DNA from: CAXMNX01 sp051009475
Lineage (GTDB): Bacteria; Pseudomonadota; Alphaproteobacteria; Rhodobacterales; Rhodobacteraceae
NCBI GenBank assembly: GCA_051009475.1
Contig: JBPCWO010000154.1
Span: 1 to 7,848 of the forward strand
Length of the DNA: 7,848 nt
Direction of reading: 5' to 3'
The notes beneath the pieces were generated by a model. It searched no databases, was not told the origin of the DNA, and saw nothing but the letters and a program-made list of their open reading frames with translations. This document shows positions 1-6,416 of the stretch, piece after piece; position 1 is the first letter of the stretch; the number at the start of each line of letters is the position of its first letter. Made by a program: the position numbers and the translations under genes.

Positions 1-55
1 GGCGCAGATAGTCGAGCGAAGCAGGAACTTTGGTGTTTGGATAGTTGTGGATCAT
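1..55 (-). CDS. N-terminal fragment of an unidentified protein (runs off left edge)
   Basis: On the minus strand an ATG at 55-53 opens a frame that continues to the window edge without a stop. It gives 18 residues, MIHNYPNTKVPASLDYLR. A Shine-Dalgarno-like AGAGGA lies at 69-64, eight bases upstream of the ATG, which is the main reason for calling a gene in so short a piece. It has the same direction as the coxSLM operon and starts 312 nt beyond the coxM stop, so it may be a later cistron or an independent unit; the strong hairpin at 313-357 lies between them. I do not recognise the family from 18 residues. There is no signal peptide or obvious motif in the visible part. Confidence 0.5.
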   Translation of the reverse strand, partial: MIHNYPNTKVPASLDYLR

Positions 56-367
56 TGTCTCGGTCCTCTGGTGTGTGTTCGTGTTGTCAGCGTGATGTCT
101 GATTGTCGGACCTTAGAGCGACCAACCTCACCTTGCTTGACGGGTATCTGAGGATTTCATGGGGAATTCTTGGAGATCGCCGAGCAACGGCCCAATACCG
201 GAGGATTTCTGCTGCTCGCGAATAGCTTTCAATAAATTCAAGATTGATGAAGAGCGCTGTGACCTGCATCATCCCGCACGCCGATGTCTATCAATTTGAA
301 GGTACTCGATATGATCGGTTCCGCCACAGTTGGCTGAGCACTGCGGGGAAACCGATCACCCAAATCG
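56..367. other. Non-coding gap between coxM and the left-edge gene
   Basis: This stretch of 312 nt holds no convincing gene. Short frames (for example minus strand 272-87, 61 codons) lack a good ribosome binding site and a recognisable family. The gap contains the strong hairpin described at 313-357 and an imperfect 15-bp direct repeat. On the minus strand the two copies share GAAATCCTC and then diverge slightly (nine-base core at plus 150-158 and 201-209, about 51 bases apart). It also holds the ribosome binding site of the left-edge gene at 64-69. I see no clear sigma70 promoter for that gene, no tRNA and no mobile-element end. Confidence 0.6.
313..357 (-). terminator. Long stem-loop just after the coxM stop
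   Basis: Read on the minus strand, the 18-base arm at 357-340 pairs with the arm at 330-313 around a 9-base loop (339-331). All 18 positions pair except one C-C mismatch, and two of the pairs are G-U wobbles. The outer eight pairs, GATCGGTT with AACCGATC, are perfect. The hairpin begins 10 nt after the coxM TAA, exactly where a transcript end would be expected. No U-tract follows it, so it is not a canonical intrinsic terminator. It may protect the 3' end of the mRNA, attenuate read-through to the left-edge gene, or work with Rho. The pairing is seen directly; the role is inferred. Confidence 0.5.
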
Positions 368-1162
368 TTATGTAGCGGCCACTGCGCGTTTTGCCATGAC
401 GCGGACCAGATTGGCACGATAGTCGGCGCTGCCGTGAATATCGGACAACAATCCTTCGCTGGACACATTAACGCCATCTATCGCGCCAGTGGACCAGTCT
501 GAGTTGAGGGCGTCCTCCAGATCACCGTGGCAAAAAACGCCCTCTTCGCCGGCCCCCGTCACTGCGACGCTGGCACCGCCCTCGCCAAGAGCGACAAATA
601 CGCCGACCAGCGCAAAAAGTGACGCCGGCTGGGCAAACTTTTCATAAGCTGCCTTTTCCGCCGCCGGGAACCGAACCGACGTGATGATTTCGCCTTGATC
701 CAACGCAGTCGCAAACAGATCCTGAAAGTAGTCACCGGCCGGTATTTCCCTGCTGTTCGTCACAATTGTCGCGCCAAGCGCGAGGAGCGCCGCCGGGTAG
801 TCAGCGGCGGGGTCGTTGTTGGCGATCGATCCGCCAATGGTGCCCATATTGCGCACCGCCGGGTCGCCAATCCCGCTGGCCAAATCCGCCAGCGCAGAGC
901 AGAGGCGATTGACGTCAGAACTGGTAGCAACCTCGGCGTGGGTCGTTGCCGCGCCGATGACAAGGGTGCTGCCATCGATTGAAATGCCCGACAAACCATC
1001 GATAGCGCGAATATCCACAAGATCGCTGGGGGCAGCCAGGTGCTGTTTCATCGTTGCCAACAAAGTCTGCCCGCCCGCCAGGACCATGGCATCGTTGCTG
1101 CCGGATAGCAGCGCCACTGCATCGTCGATGCTGGCGGCTTTATGGTATGTTGTCGAATACAT
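368..1162 (-). CDS. coxM: CoxM-like FAD-binding subunit, form II Mo-hydroxylase
   Basis: This 264-residue protein is the medium subunit of a Cox/xanthine-dehydrogenase-type molybdenum hydroxylase. It binds FAD and passes electrons from the FeS subunit to quinone or another acceptor. A PCMH-type FAD-binding domain fills the N-terminal two thirds. It shows AGGQTLL at residues 29-35, GAATTHAEV at 70-78 and the family signature TIGGSIANNDPAADYPAA at 108-125, which contacts the FAD. The C-terminal part matches the CO-dehydrogenase flavoprotein C-terminal domain (around YEKFAQPASLFALVGV). Length is a little under the usual 270-290. The start is fixed by AGGGAGGAG at 1177-1169, six bases upstream of the ATG. 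It is the last gene of the S-L-M operon, 14 nt after coxL, and the ribosome binding site overlaps the coxL stop, so translation is probably coupled. Confidence 0.93.
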   Translation of the reverse strand: MYSTTYHKAASIDDAVALLSGSNDAMVLAGGQTLLATMKQHLAAPSDLVDIRAIDGLSGISIDGSTLVIGAATTHAEVATSSDVNRLCSALADLASGIGDPAVRNMGTIGGSIANNDPAADYPAALLALGATIVTNSREIPAGDYFQDLFATALDQGEIITSVRFPAAEKAAYEKFAQPASLFALVGVFVALGEGGASVAVTGAGEEGVFCHGDLEDALNSDWSTGAIDGVNVSSEGLLSDIHGSADYRANLVRVMAKRAVAAT

Positions 1163-1168
1163 CTGAAG

Positions 1169-1177
1169 CTCCTCCCT
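1169..1177 (-). promoter_or_regulatory. Shine-Dalgarno of coxM overlapping the coxL stop
   Basis: On the minus strand AGGGAGGAG begins with the last A of the coxL TAA and ends six bases before the coxM ATG. It is near-ideal complementarity to the 16S anti-SD and supports coupled translation of L and M in one transcript. Confidence 0.8.
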
Positions 1178-3522
1178 TATTTTGCCGCCTGAATAGCGTT
1201 CCAGACCGCTTGTGGGGTTGCAGGCATAGCCAAGTCGTTGTTTCCGATCGCATCTGTGATCGCATTTATCACGGCTGGCGGAGAGCCAATGGCCCCCGCT
1301 TCACCGCATCCTTTGACCCCCAGCGGGTTGTTGGGACAGGTCGTCGATGCATGGTGGACATCATAAAAAGGTAGATCGGAAGCACGCGGCATTGCGTAAT
1401 CCATGTAGGAGGCGTTGATCGGCTGGCCGCCGTCATCGTAGACGACCTGCTCGAGCATTGCCTGTCCAACTCCTTGGGCGACACCACCGTGCACCTGGCC
1501 CTCGACAATCATCGGGTTGATGATCGTGCCAAAATCATCCGAAGCAGTGAACTGTGTTATCTCGGATTTGCCGGTGTCGGGATCAACTTCGACTTCGCAG
1601 ATATAAGTGCCAGATGGGAACGTGAAGTTCGCCGGATCATAAAAAGCACCTTCTTTCAGCCCGGGCTCCATATCTGCCGGAAGGTTGTGCGCGGTGTAGG
1701 CCGAAAGCCCAACTTCGTGCCATCCCATGGACTTGTCAGTGCCGGCGACTTTCACCTCGCCGCCCTCGATGACAATGTCATCCTCGCTGGCTTCTAGGAC
1801 GTGGGCCGCAATCTTTTTGACTTTGGCCTCGACCTTGTCCATCGCTTTGACGATGGCCGACATGCCAACAGCGGCAGACCGCGACCCGTAGGTTCCCATT
1901 CCGAATTGCACCTTGTCGGTGTCACCGTGCACGATCGCGACGTTTTCGATCGGCAAATCGAAGCGGTCGGCAACAATTTGGGCAAAGGTGGTTTCGTGCC
2001 CCTGTCCGTGGCTATGGCTCCCCGTCAAAATTTCGATCGTACCGACCGGGTTCACCCGCACTTCGGCTGATTCCCAAAGGCCGACACCGGCGCCCAGCGA
2101 CCCAACGGCCGCAGACGGCGCTATGCCACAGGCTTCGATATAACTGGAATACCCAAGCCCCCTCAGCATACCGCGCGATTCTGAATCGGCCTTGCGGGCC
2201 GGATAACCCGCCACATCCGCGGCCGCCAGCGCCTGATCCAGATTGGCCCCGTAGTCGCCTGCGTCATAGGCCATGATCACAGGCGTCTGGTGCGGGAACT
2301 CCTGGACGAAATTCGCGCGCCTAAGATCGGCTGGATTAACTCCAAGCTCGCGCGCCGCGGTCTCCATAATCCGTTCAACCAGGAAGCAAGCTTCGGGTCG
2401 GCCCGCGCCTCGGTATGCGTCAACGGGTACGGTGTTGGTGTAGACCGTCCGAACGTTGCAGTGAATGTTCGAGATATTGTATTGCCCCGACATCAACGTG
2501 GCATAAAGATAAGTTGGCACAGCACTGGAAAAGAGCGACATATACGCCCCCAAGTTGGCAATCGTATCGACTTTGAAACCGACGATCTTGTTGTTTTCGT
2601 CAAATCCCATCTTGGCGGTTGTGATATGATCGCGGCCATGCGCATCTGATATGAACGCCTCCGAGCGGTCCGCAGTCCATTTGATTGATCGTTTGGTTTT
2701 CATAGACGCCCAGAGACAGACAATTTCTTCTGGGTAGATATAGATTTTTGAGCCGAAACCGCCCCCAACGTCAGGGGCGATCACACGCAGCTTGTGTTCG
2801 GGGGCCACCTGATAAAACGCCGAAAGCACAAGACGCGCCAAATGCGGGTTCTGGCTGGTCGTATAGAGCGTATAGTGATCTTCGGCCTCGTCGAAAGTTG
2901 CCACAGCCGAACGCGGTTCCATCGCGTTTGGTGCCAGGCGGTTATTGGTTACGCTGAGTTCGGTGACATGTGACGCTTCGGCAATCGCTGCGTCTGTCGC
3001 TGCAGCGTCGCCGATCTCCCAGTCGTAGATCAGGTTGCCGGGCGCGTTCTCGTGAATTTGCGGCGCATCCGGTTCGAGCGCCTTATCCGCCGCGGCCACG
3101 GCGGGAAGTTGAACGTAGTCGACTTCGACAGCTTCAGCCGCCCGCCGCGCCTTGGCCGCGCTATCAGCAATTACGACCGCAACCGCATCGCCCACATAGC
3201 GCACTTTTTCGGTCGCCAGCGCCGACCAAGCACCCATGTTCATCGGGCTTCCGTCCTTCGAGGGGACTGCCCAGCCGCAGATCAAATTACCGATCCCGTC
3301 GGCCGTCAATCGCGCTCCGGTTAGCACAGCAACCACTCCGTCCATCGCTTCAGCCGCGCCTGTTTCGATCGATTTAACAGTGGCGTGGGCGTGGGGGCTG
3401 CGGACAAACGCAGCGTATGCTTGGTTCTGCATCCTCAGATCGTCGGTGTAGCGCCCCTTGCCGGTTGTAAATCGTTTGTCTTCCTTGCGCTTTACACGCG
3501 CTCCAATTCCCGTGTCGCTCAT
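1177..3522 (-). CDS. coxL: CoxL-like molybdopterin large subunit, form II (AYRGAGR type)
   Basis: This 781-residue protein is the catalytic subunit that binds Mo-molybdopterin cytosine dinucleotide. The N-terminal domain (MSDTGIGARVKRKEDKRF, then YVGDAVAVVIAD at 109-120) is the aldehyde-oxidase/xanthine-dehydrogenase a/b hammerhead. Cofactor-binding motifs follow: TSQNPH at 222-227, GGGFGSK at 253-259, GQGHETT at 506-512, MGTYGSRSA at 542-550. The base-catalyst glutamate is E741 in GVKGCGEAGAIG. The active-site loop at 369-375 reads AYRGAGR. This is the form II signature; form I CO dehydrogenases have AYxCSFR, where the cysteine binds Cu. No cysteine lies in this loop, so a Mo-Cu centre is unlikely. 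Length is typical (about 770-810). The start is supported by AGGGAGGA at 3536-3529. The substrate is uncertain: CO oxidation is not shown for form II alone, and another small molecule is possible. Confidence 0.95.
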   Translation of the reverse strand: MSDTGIGARVKRKEDKRFTTGKGRYTDDLRMQNQAYAAFVRSPHAHATVKSIETGAAEAMDGVVAVLTGARLTADGIGNLICGWAVPSKDGSPMNMGAWSALATEKVRYVGDAVAVVIADSAAKARRAAEAVEVDYVQLPAVAAADKALEPDAPQIHENAPGNLIYDWEIGDAAATDAAIAEASHVTELSVTNNRLAPNAMEPRSAVATFDEAEDHYTLYTTSQNPHLARLVLSAFYQVAPEHKLRVIAPDVGGGFGSKIYIYPEEIVCLWASMKTKRSIKWTADRSEAFISDAHGRDHITTAKMGFDENNKIVGFKVDTIANLGAYMSLFSSAVPTYLYATLMSGQYNISNIHCNVRTVYTNTVPVDAYRGAGRPEACFLVERIMETAARELGVNPADLRRANFVQEFPHQTPVIMAYDAGDYGANLDQALAAADVAGYPARKADSESRGMLRGLGYSSYIEACGIAPSAAVGSLGAGVGLWESAEVRVNPVGTIEILTGSHSHGQGHETTFAQIVADRFDLPIENVAIVHGDTDKVQFGMGTYGSRSAAVGMSAIVKAMDKVEAKVKKIAAHVLEASEDDIVIEGGEVKVAGTDKSMGWHEVGLSAYTAHNLPADMEPGLKEGAFYDPANFTFPSGTYICEVEVDPDTGKSEITQFTASDDFGTIINPMIVEGQVHGGVAQGVGQAMLEQVVYDDGGQPINASYMDYAMPRASDLPFYDVHHASTTCPNNPLGVKGCGEAGAIGSPPAVINAITDAIGNNDLAMPATPQAVWNAIQAAK

Positions 3523-3528
3523 CTCAAA

Positions 3529-3536
3529 TCCTCCCT
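3529..3536 (-). promoter_or_regulatory. Shine-Dalgarno of coxL
   Basis: Minus-strand AGGGAGGA sits six bases before the coxL ATG, within the 21-nt gap after the coxS stop. It confirms the chosen coxL start. Confidence 0.75.
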
Positions 3537-3543
3537 AACCCGC

Positions 3544-4014
3544 TTACATTTTCGCGGCGGCATCCTGAATAGATTTCACAATGTTGTGGTAGCCGGTGCA
3601 GCGGCAGATGTTGCCGTCCAGCTCGCTTCGGATCGCGGCTTCGGTTAGCTCGCGCCCTTCGGCTTTGTAACGCTGGACCATGTCGACGCCGGACATGATC
3701 ATCCCGGGTGTACAAAACCCGCATTGCAAACCGTGATTGTCGTTGAATGCCACTTGCATCGGGTGCAATTCGCCGTTTGCCAGCCCCTCGATCGTGGTTA
3801 CCTGGGCCCCGTCTAACGAAACCGCCAGGGTCGAGCAGGATTTCACTGCCTTCCCGTCCACATGCACCACGCAGGCACCGCACTGGCTGGTGTCACAGCC
3901 AATATGCGTGCCGGTCAAGCGCAGGTGCTCGCGCAGGAAATCTGACAACAATGTCTCATCAGGAATAACCCCGCTGACGGCATTGCCGTTCACAGTCATG
4001 GCTACATCAGTCAT
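3544..4014 (-). CDS. coxS: CoxS-like [2Fe-2S] small subunit
   Basis: This 156-residue protein is the iron-sulfur subunit that carries electrons from the Mo site of CoxL to the FAD of CoxM. The N-terminal plant-ferredoxin-type domain has C40, C45, C48 and C60 (GCDTSQCGAC then KSC) for one cluster. The C-terminal four-helix domain has C98, C101, C137 and C139 (LQCGFCTPG and GNICRCTGY) for the other. All eight ligands are present. The open frame extends 29 codons further upstream to 4101. I chose the ATG at 4014-4012 because GGAGGA lies four bases before it, the length fits the family (about 150-165), and the extra residues look unlike CoxS. ATG 4026 (MEDK) is a weaker alternative. It is first in the S-L-M operon, the order usual for form II clusters. 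Confidence 0.94.
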   Translation of the reverse strand: MTDVAMTVNGNAVSGVIPDETLLSDFLREHLRLTGTHIGCDTSQCGACVVHVDGKAVKSCSTLAVSLDGAQVTTIEGLANGELHPMQVAFNDNHGLQCGFCTPGMIMSGVDMVQRYKAEGRELTEAAIRSELDGNICRCTGYHNIVKSIQDAAAKM

Positions 4015-4018
4015 TTTA

Positions 4019-4024
4019 TCCTCC
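4019..4024 (-). promoter_or_regulatory. Shine-Dalgarno that decides the coxS start
   Basis: Minus-strand GGAGGA at 4024-4019, four bases before ATG 4014-4012, selects this start over the longer open frame that begins at 4101. Confidence 0.7.
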
Positions 4025-4058
4025 ATGTCTGGCGGGTCTTCGCGCCCGCGTGTTCTTG

Positions 4059-4083
4059 ACAACAAATTCAGTCGGCTTGTTGT
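4059..4083. promoter_or_regulatory. Inverted repeat ACAACAA-N11-TTGTTGT upstream of coxS
   Basis: Perfect 7-bp arms at 4059-4065 and 4077-4083 flank an 11-bp spacer, giving a 25-bp dyad that ends 45 bp upstream of the coxS ATG. The spacing of half-sites would fit a dimeric repressor or activator. In RNA it could instead be a leader hairpin, though the arms are AT-rich and weak. No regulator gene is visible in the window. Confidence 0.35.
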
Positions 4084-4090
4084 TTTCTTT

Positions 4091-4106
4091 AAGGAATGCA
4101 CTCCTT
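4091..4106. promoter_or_regulatory. 16-bp near-palindrome AAGGAATGCACTCCTT upstream of coxS
   Basis: The sequence is its own reverse complement except at one symmetric pair of positions. The core is TGCA with AAGGA/TCCTT ends. On the minus strand it lies just after a TTGACG hexamer (4117-4112), that is, where the spacer of a promoter would be. The matching -10 is poor (CTTAAA at 4093-4088), so I treat this as a candidate operator rather than a proven promoter. Confidence 0.35.
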
Positions 4107-4221
4107 CAACACGTCAACACCGTTCAGCGGCGCCCAGACTTTGGTCCGCGGTGCTGAGATACAATATTCACCGGTCATATCCATCGGAGATCAATTATTT
4201 CGGCAGAAGGAATAAACACAG

Positions 4222-4249
4222 ATTGTAGGTGCCGCACGATACAAAGCAA
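4222..4249 (-). promoter_or_regulatory. Candidate sigma70 promoter for coxSLM
   Basis: Minus strand -35 TTGCTT (4249-4244), a 16-bp spacer and -10 TACAAT (4227-4222) start three bases past the coxE stop. Transcription would begin near 4215 and leave a leader of about 200 nt before coxS, containing both dyads (4091-4106 and 4059-4083). The hexamers resemble the consensus well, but single matches of this kind occur by chance. The 238-nt gap between coxE and coxS, against gaps of 1-21 nt elsewhere in the cluster, supports a separate promoter here. Confidence 0.35.
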
Positions 4250-4252
4250 GCC

Positions 4253-5500
4253 TCATGACCGAATAGGCTCTCGAAGGGTGGTCGAGCCAGAGAATTTGTC
4301 CTTATTGGCCGCCGTTTGGAGCGTTGCGCTCAGATCCGACAGGCTATTGAGCGAGTGGCAGGCATGAAAACTGTCCACAACCGGAAGCAACGCTCGCACG
4401 CCTGCGGCCAGGGGTGAAAATTGCTCCCATCGCAAGAGTGGATTAAGCCAGATCAGGCGTCGGCACGACCGCGAAAGCCTCTCAGCTTCGGCACGTAAAA
4501 GAGAAATGTCCCCACGTTCCAACCCGTCGGTGAACAGTAGCACGACGGCCCCTTGGCCAAAAACGCGCCGGGACCAGTGGCGATTGAAACTCTTTAAAGC
4601 ATCGCCAATTCTGGTGCCGCCCTGCCAATCAGGCGCCTCATTACTCACTGCCTCAAGCGCAAGATCAACGTCCGCGCGATGCAGCGCCCGCGTTATGTTT
4701 GTAAGCTCCGTGCCAAAGGTAAAACTGCGAACCTTACCCCAACCAGAGTTTGGCGCCCAAGTCAGGGCATGCAGAAAGTGCATCATCATCCGCGAGTAAA
4801 CCGACATCGAGCCCGAAATGTCGCAAATAGCGACGAGGTCGGGTGGGCGTCGACGGGGCGCTCGAAACGAAAGCTGATCAAACTCGCCTCCTTTTCGCAG
4901 TGAACGGCGGAGAATCGCGCGTATGTCTGGACTGCGGCCAGCCACTGAAGGTCTGAACCTGCGGGTCCGCACTGGATCGACCGGCAGTTTCAAACTGCGG
5001 ATCGCGATCGCGGCATCTGCCAATTCGGCTGCGCTCATTTGTTCGAAATCCATTTCCCGTAGCACTACATTGTCGGACCAACTGAATTGGGCGTCTATTT
5101 CCAGTTCATTGCGCTCTCTCGGCTCGCGGAGTTCTTGTTCCTGATCCCACAGTGCCTCAGCGGCTCTGCGTTGCGCCGCCTTTGCTGGCGGTTTTTCCGG
5201 CTCCATGACCTGCAAGAGTGGCAGCATTGAGCGCACCATCCGTTCCAGGAATTCCGGATCGCGCCAAAACATTTGAAAGACCTGTTGGAATGTTTGGATA
5301 TGTTCCGGGCGACATATAAGCGTTGCGCGAAGCGCATAGTAAAAGTCTTCTCGCCTGGTGAAGCCCGCGACTTGAATGGCGCTTATCGCGTTGCTCACCT
5401 GCGAGGTACCAACTTTGACGCCAGCTTTTCTGAGCGCGCGCGCGAAATGGACAATGTTGTCCGCCAACTTTCCGTCGTTGCTCTGAAGAGCGACCACCAT
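4253..5500 (-). CDS. coxE: CoxE-like VWA-domain maturation protein
   Basis: This 415-residue protein has a C-terminal von Willebrand factor A domain. Its metal-ion-dependent adhesion site is complete: DISGS at residues 227-231, the threonine in GGTRIGD (T296) and the aspartate in FTDG (D325). The end (WLNPLLRWEQFSPLAAGVRALL at 351-372, then a histidine-containing tail) is typical of CoxE. The N-terminal half is helical and charged (around 100-135 rich in E, R, K). In Oligotropha carboxidovorans CoxE works with the AAA+ protein CoxD in post-translational activation of CoxL. No signal peptide or membrane segment is seen, so it is cytoplasmic. It starts one base after the coxD stop (TAG-t-ATG on the minus strand) with no clear Shine-Dalgarno, so translation probably depends on coxD. 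Confidence 0.9.
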   Translation of the reverse strand: MVVALQSNDGKLADNIVHFARALRKAGVKVGTSQVSNAISAIQVAGFTRREDFYYALRATLICRPEHIQTFQQVFQMFWRDPEFLERMVRSMLPLLQVMEPEKPPAKAAQRRAAEALWDQEQELREPRERNELEIDAQFSWSDNVVLREMDFEQMSAAELADAAIAIRSLKLPVDPVRTRRFRPSVAGRSPDIRAILRRSLRKGGEFDQLSFRAPRRRPPDLVAICDISGSMSVYSRMMMHFLHALTWAPNSGWGKVRSFTFGTELTNITRALHRADVDLALEAVSNEAPDWQGGTRIGDALKSFNRHWSRRVFGQGAVVLLFTDGLERGDISLLRAEAERLSRSCRRLIWLNPLLRWEQFSPLAAGVRALLPVVDSFHACHSLNSLSDLSATLQTAANKDKFSGSTTLREPIRS

Positions 5501-5501
5501 A

Positions 5502-6416
5502 CTAGGAAACTTGCGCCAGGCTGGCCTTGGCTTCGTTCAAAATCCGCGTGGCTTCGGTTCCGGCAATTTTTGCAATATCATCCTGATACTTCAAAAGTGC
5601 TCCGAGTGTATCGGAAACAACGTCGGGAGACAGTGCAACCGCATCGAGGGCAATAAGGCAGCGTGCCCAATCTATGGTTTCGGCAACTCCCGGGTTTTTG
5701 AAAAGATCTTCGCCACGCAATGATTGCACAAAGCTTACGACTTCTCGCGAAAGCGTTTCGGCGCAGCCAGCGACGCGGGTATTGAGGATTTCGACTTCTC
5801 TTTCGAATGTAGGGTAGTCAACCCAATGATACAGGCACCGCCGTTTCAGGGCATCGTGGACTTCCCGCGTCCTATTTGATGTCAGCACTACAATTGGTGG
5901 CTCTTCGGCCCGAACTGTACCAAGCTCGGGTATCGTCACCTGGAAATCAGAGAGCGCTTCGAGGAGGAACGCCTCGAAAGGTTCGTCGGTGCGATCGACC
6001 TCATCGATCAGAAGTACGGGCGGACCTTCCGAATGAGTTTCCATTGCCTCCAGTAGCGGTCTGCGGATTAGGAACTCGGTCGAGAAAAGCTCGCGCTGCA
6101 ATTCCTCTCGGTTGGCACCGCCAGCGGCCTCTGCTGTGCGGATCGCAATCATCTGGGCGGAGAAGTTCCACTCGTAGATTGCCGACGCTGCATCAAGGCC
6201 TTCGTAACACTGCAGCCGGATCAGCCGACGCCCCAACGCTGTCGCCAGAGATTTGGCAATCTCGGTTTTACCTACGCCTGCCTCGCCCTCCAGGAACAGC
6301 GGCTTGCCGAGACTGAGGGAAAGGTAGACAACTGTGCCGAGGTCACGACCGCAGATGTAATCCTGAGCGGCCAGCGCACTCAGCGTGTCGTCTATGGACT
6401 CAGGTATTCCGGTCAT
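5502..6416 (-). CDS. coxD: CoxD-like MoxR-family AAA+ ATPase
   Basis: This 304-residue protein is an AAA+ ATPase of the MoxR group, paired with the VWA protein CoxE. Walker A is GEAGVGKT (44-51), Walker B VLLIDEVDR (134-142) and sensor 1 TSNRTRE (179-185), and the arginine-finger region is KRRCLYHW (191-198). The C-terminal lid domain follows. In O. carboxidovorans, CoxD is a membrane-associated chaperone needed to sulfurate the Mo centre of CoxL. The open frame reaches 6518. I chose ATG 6416-6414 (MTGIPESIDDTLSAL) because family members start just before this helix, and the 34 extra upstream residues look like non-coding DNA and cover a palindrome. The ribosome binding site is weak (GGCAG), so the start is moderately sure. 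The gene is transcribed divergently from xdhC. Confidence 0.92.
   Translation of the reverse strand: MTGIPESIDDTLSALAAQDYICGRDLGTVVYLSLSLGKPLFLEGEAGVGKTEIAKSLATALGRRLIRLQCYEGLDAASAIYEWNFSAQMIAIRTAEAAGGANREELQRELFSTEFLIRRPLLEAMETHSEGPPVLLIDEVDRTDEPFEAFLLEALSDFQVTIPELGTVRAEEPPIVVLTSNRTREVHDALKRRCLYHWVDYPTFEREVEILNTRVAGCAETLSREVVSFVQSLRGEDLFKNPGVAETIDWARCLIALDAVALSPDVVSDTLGALLKYQDDIAKIAGTEATRILNEAKASLAQVS

Noticed and set aside
150..209. Repeated GAGGATTTC (150-158 and 201-209) with similar flanks.
   Set aside because: There are only two short imperfect copies; no array or known element is formed.
87..272. Minus-strand frame of 61 codons with a stretch (FIESYSRAAEIL) that looks like the start of a LysR helix-turn-helix.
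   Set aside because: The resemblance ends after about a dozen residues, no ribosome binding site precedes it, and the rest does not continue as a LysR domain. It may be chance or a remnant too decayed to call.
4015..4101. Longer coxS beginning at ATG 4101, adding 29 residues.
   Set aside because: The strong Shine-Dalgarno at 4024-4019, the normal family length and the presence of a palindrome in the extra segment favour the start at 4014.
3737..4228. Plus-strand open frame of 163 codons opposite coxS and its leader.
   Set aside because: It mirrors the coxS cysteine motifs in antisense and crosses a regulatory gap; there is no family resemblance.
5876..6316. Plus-strand open frame of 146 codons opposite coxD.
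   Set aside because: It is antisense to the conserved Walker and sensor region of coxD; its arginine-rich composition is typical of a shadow frame.
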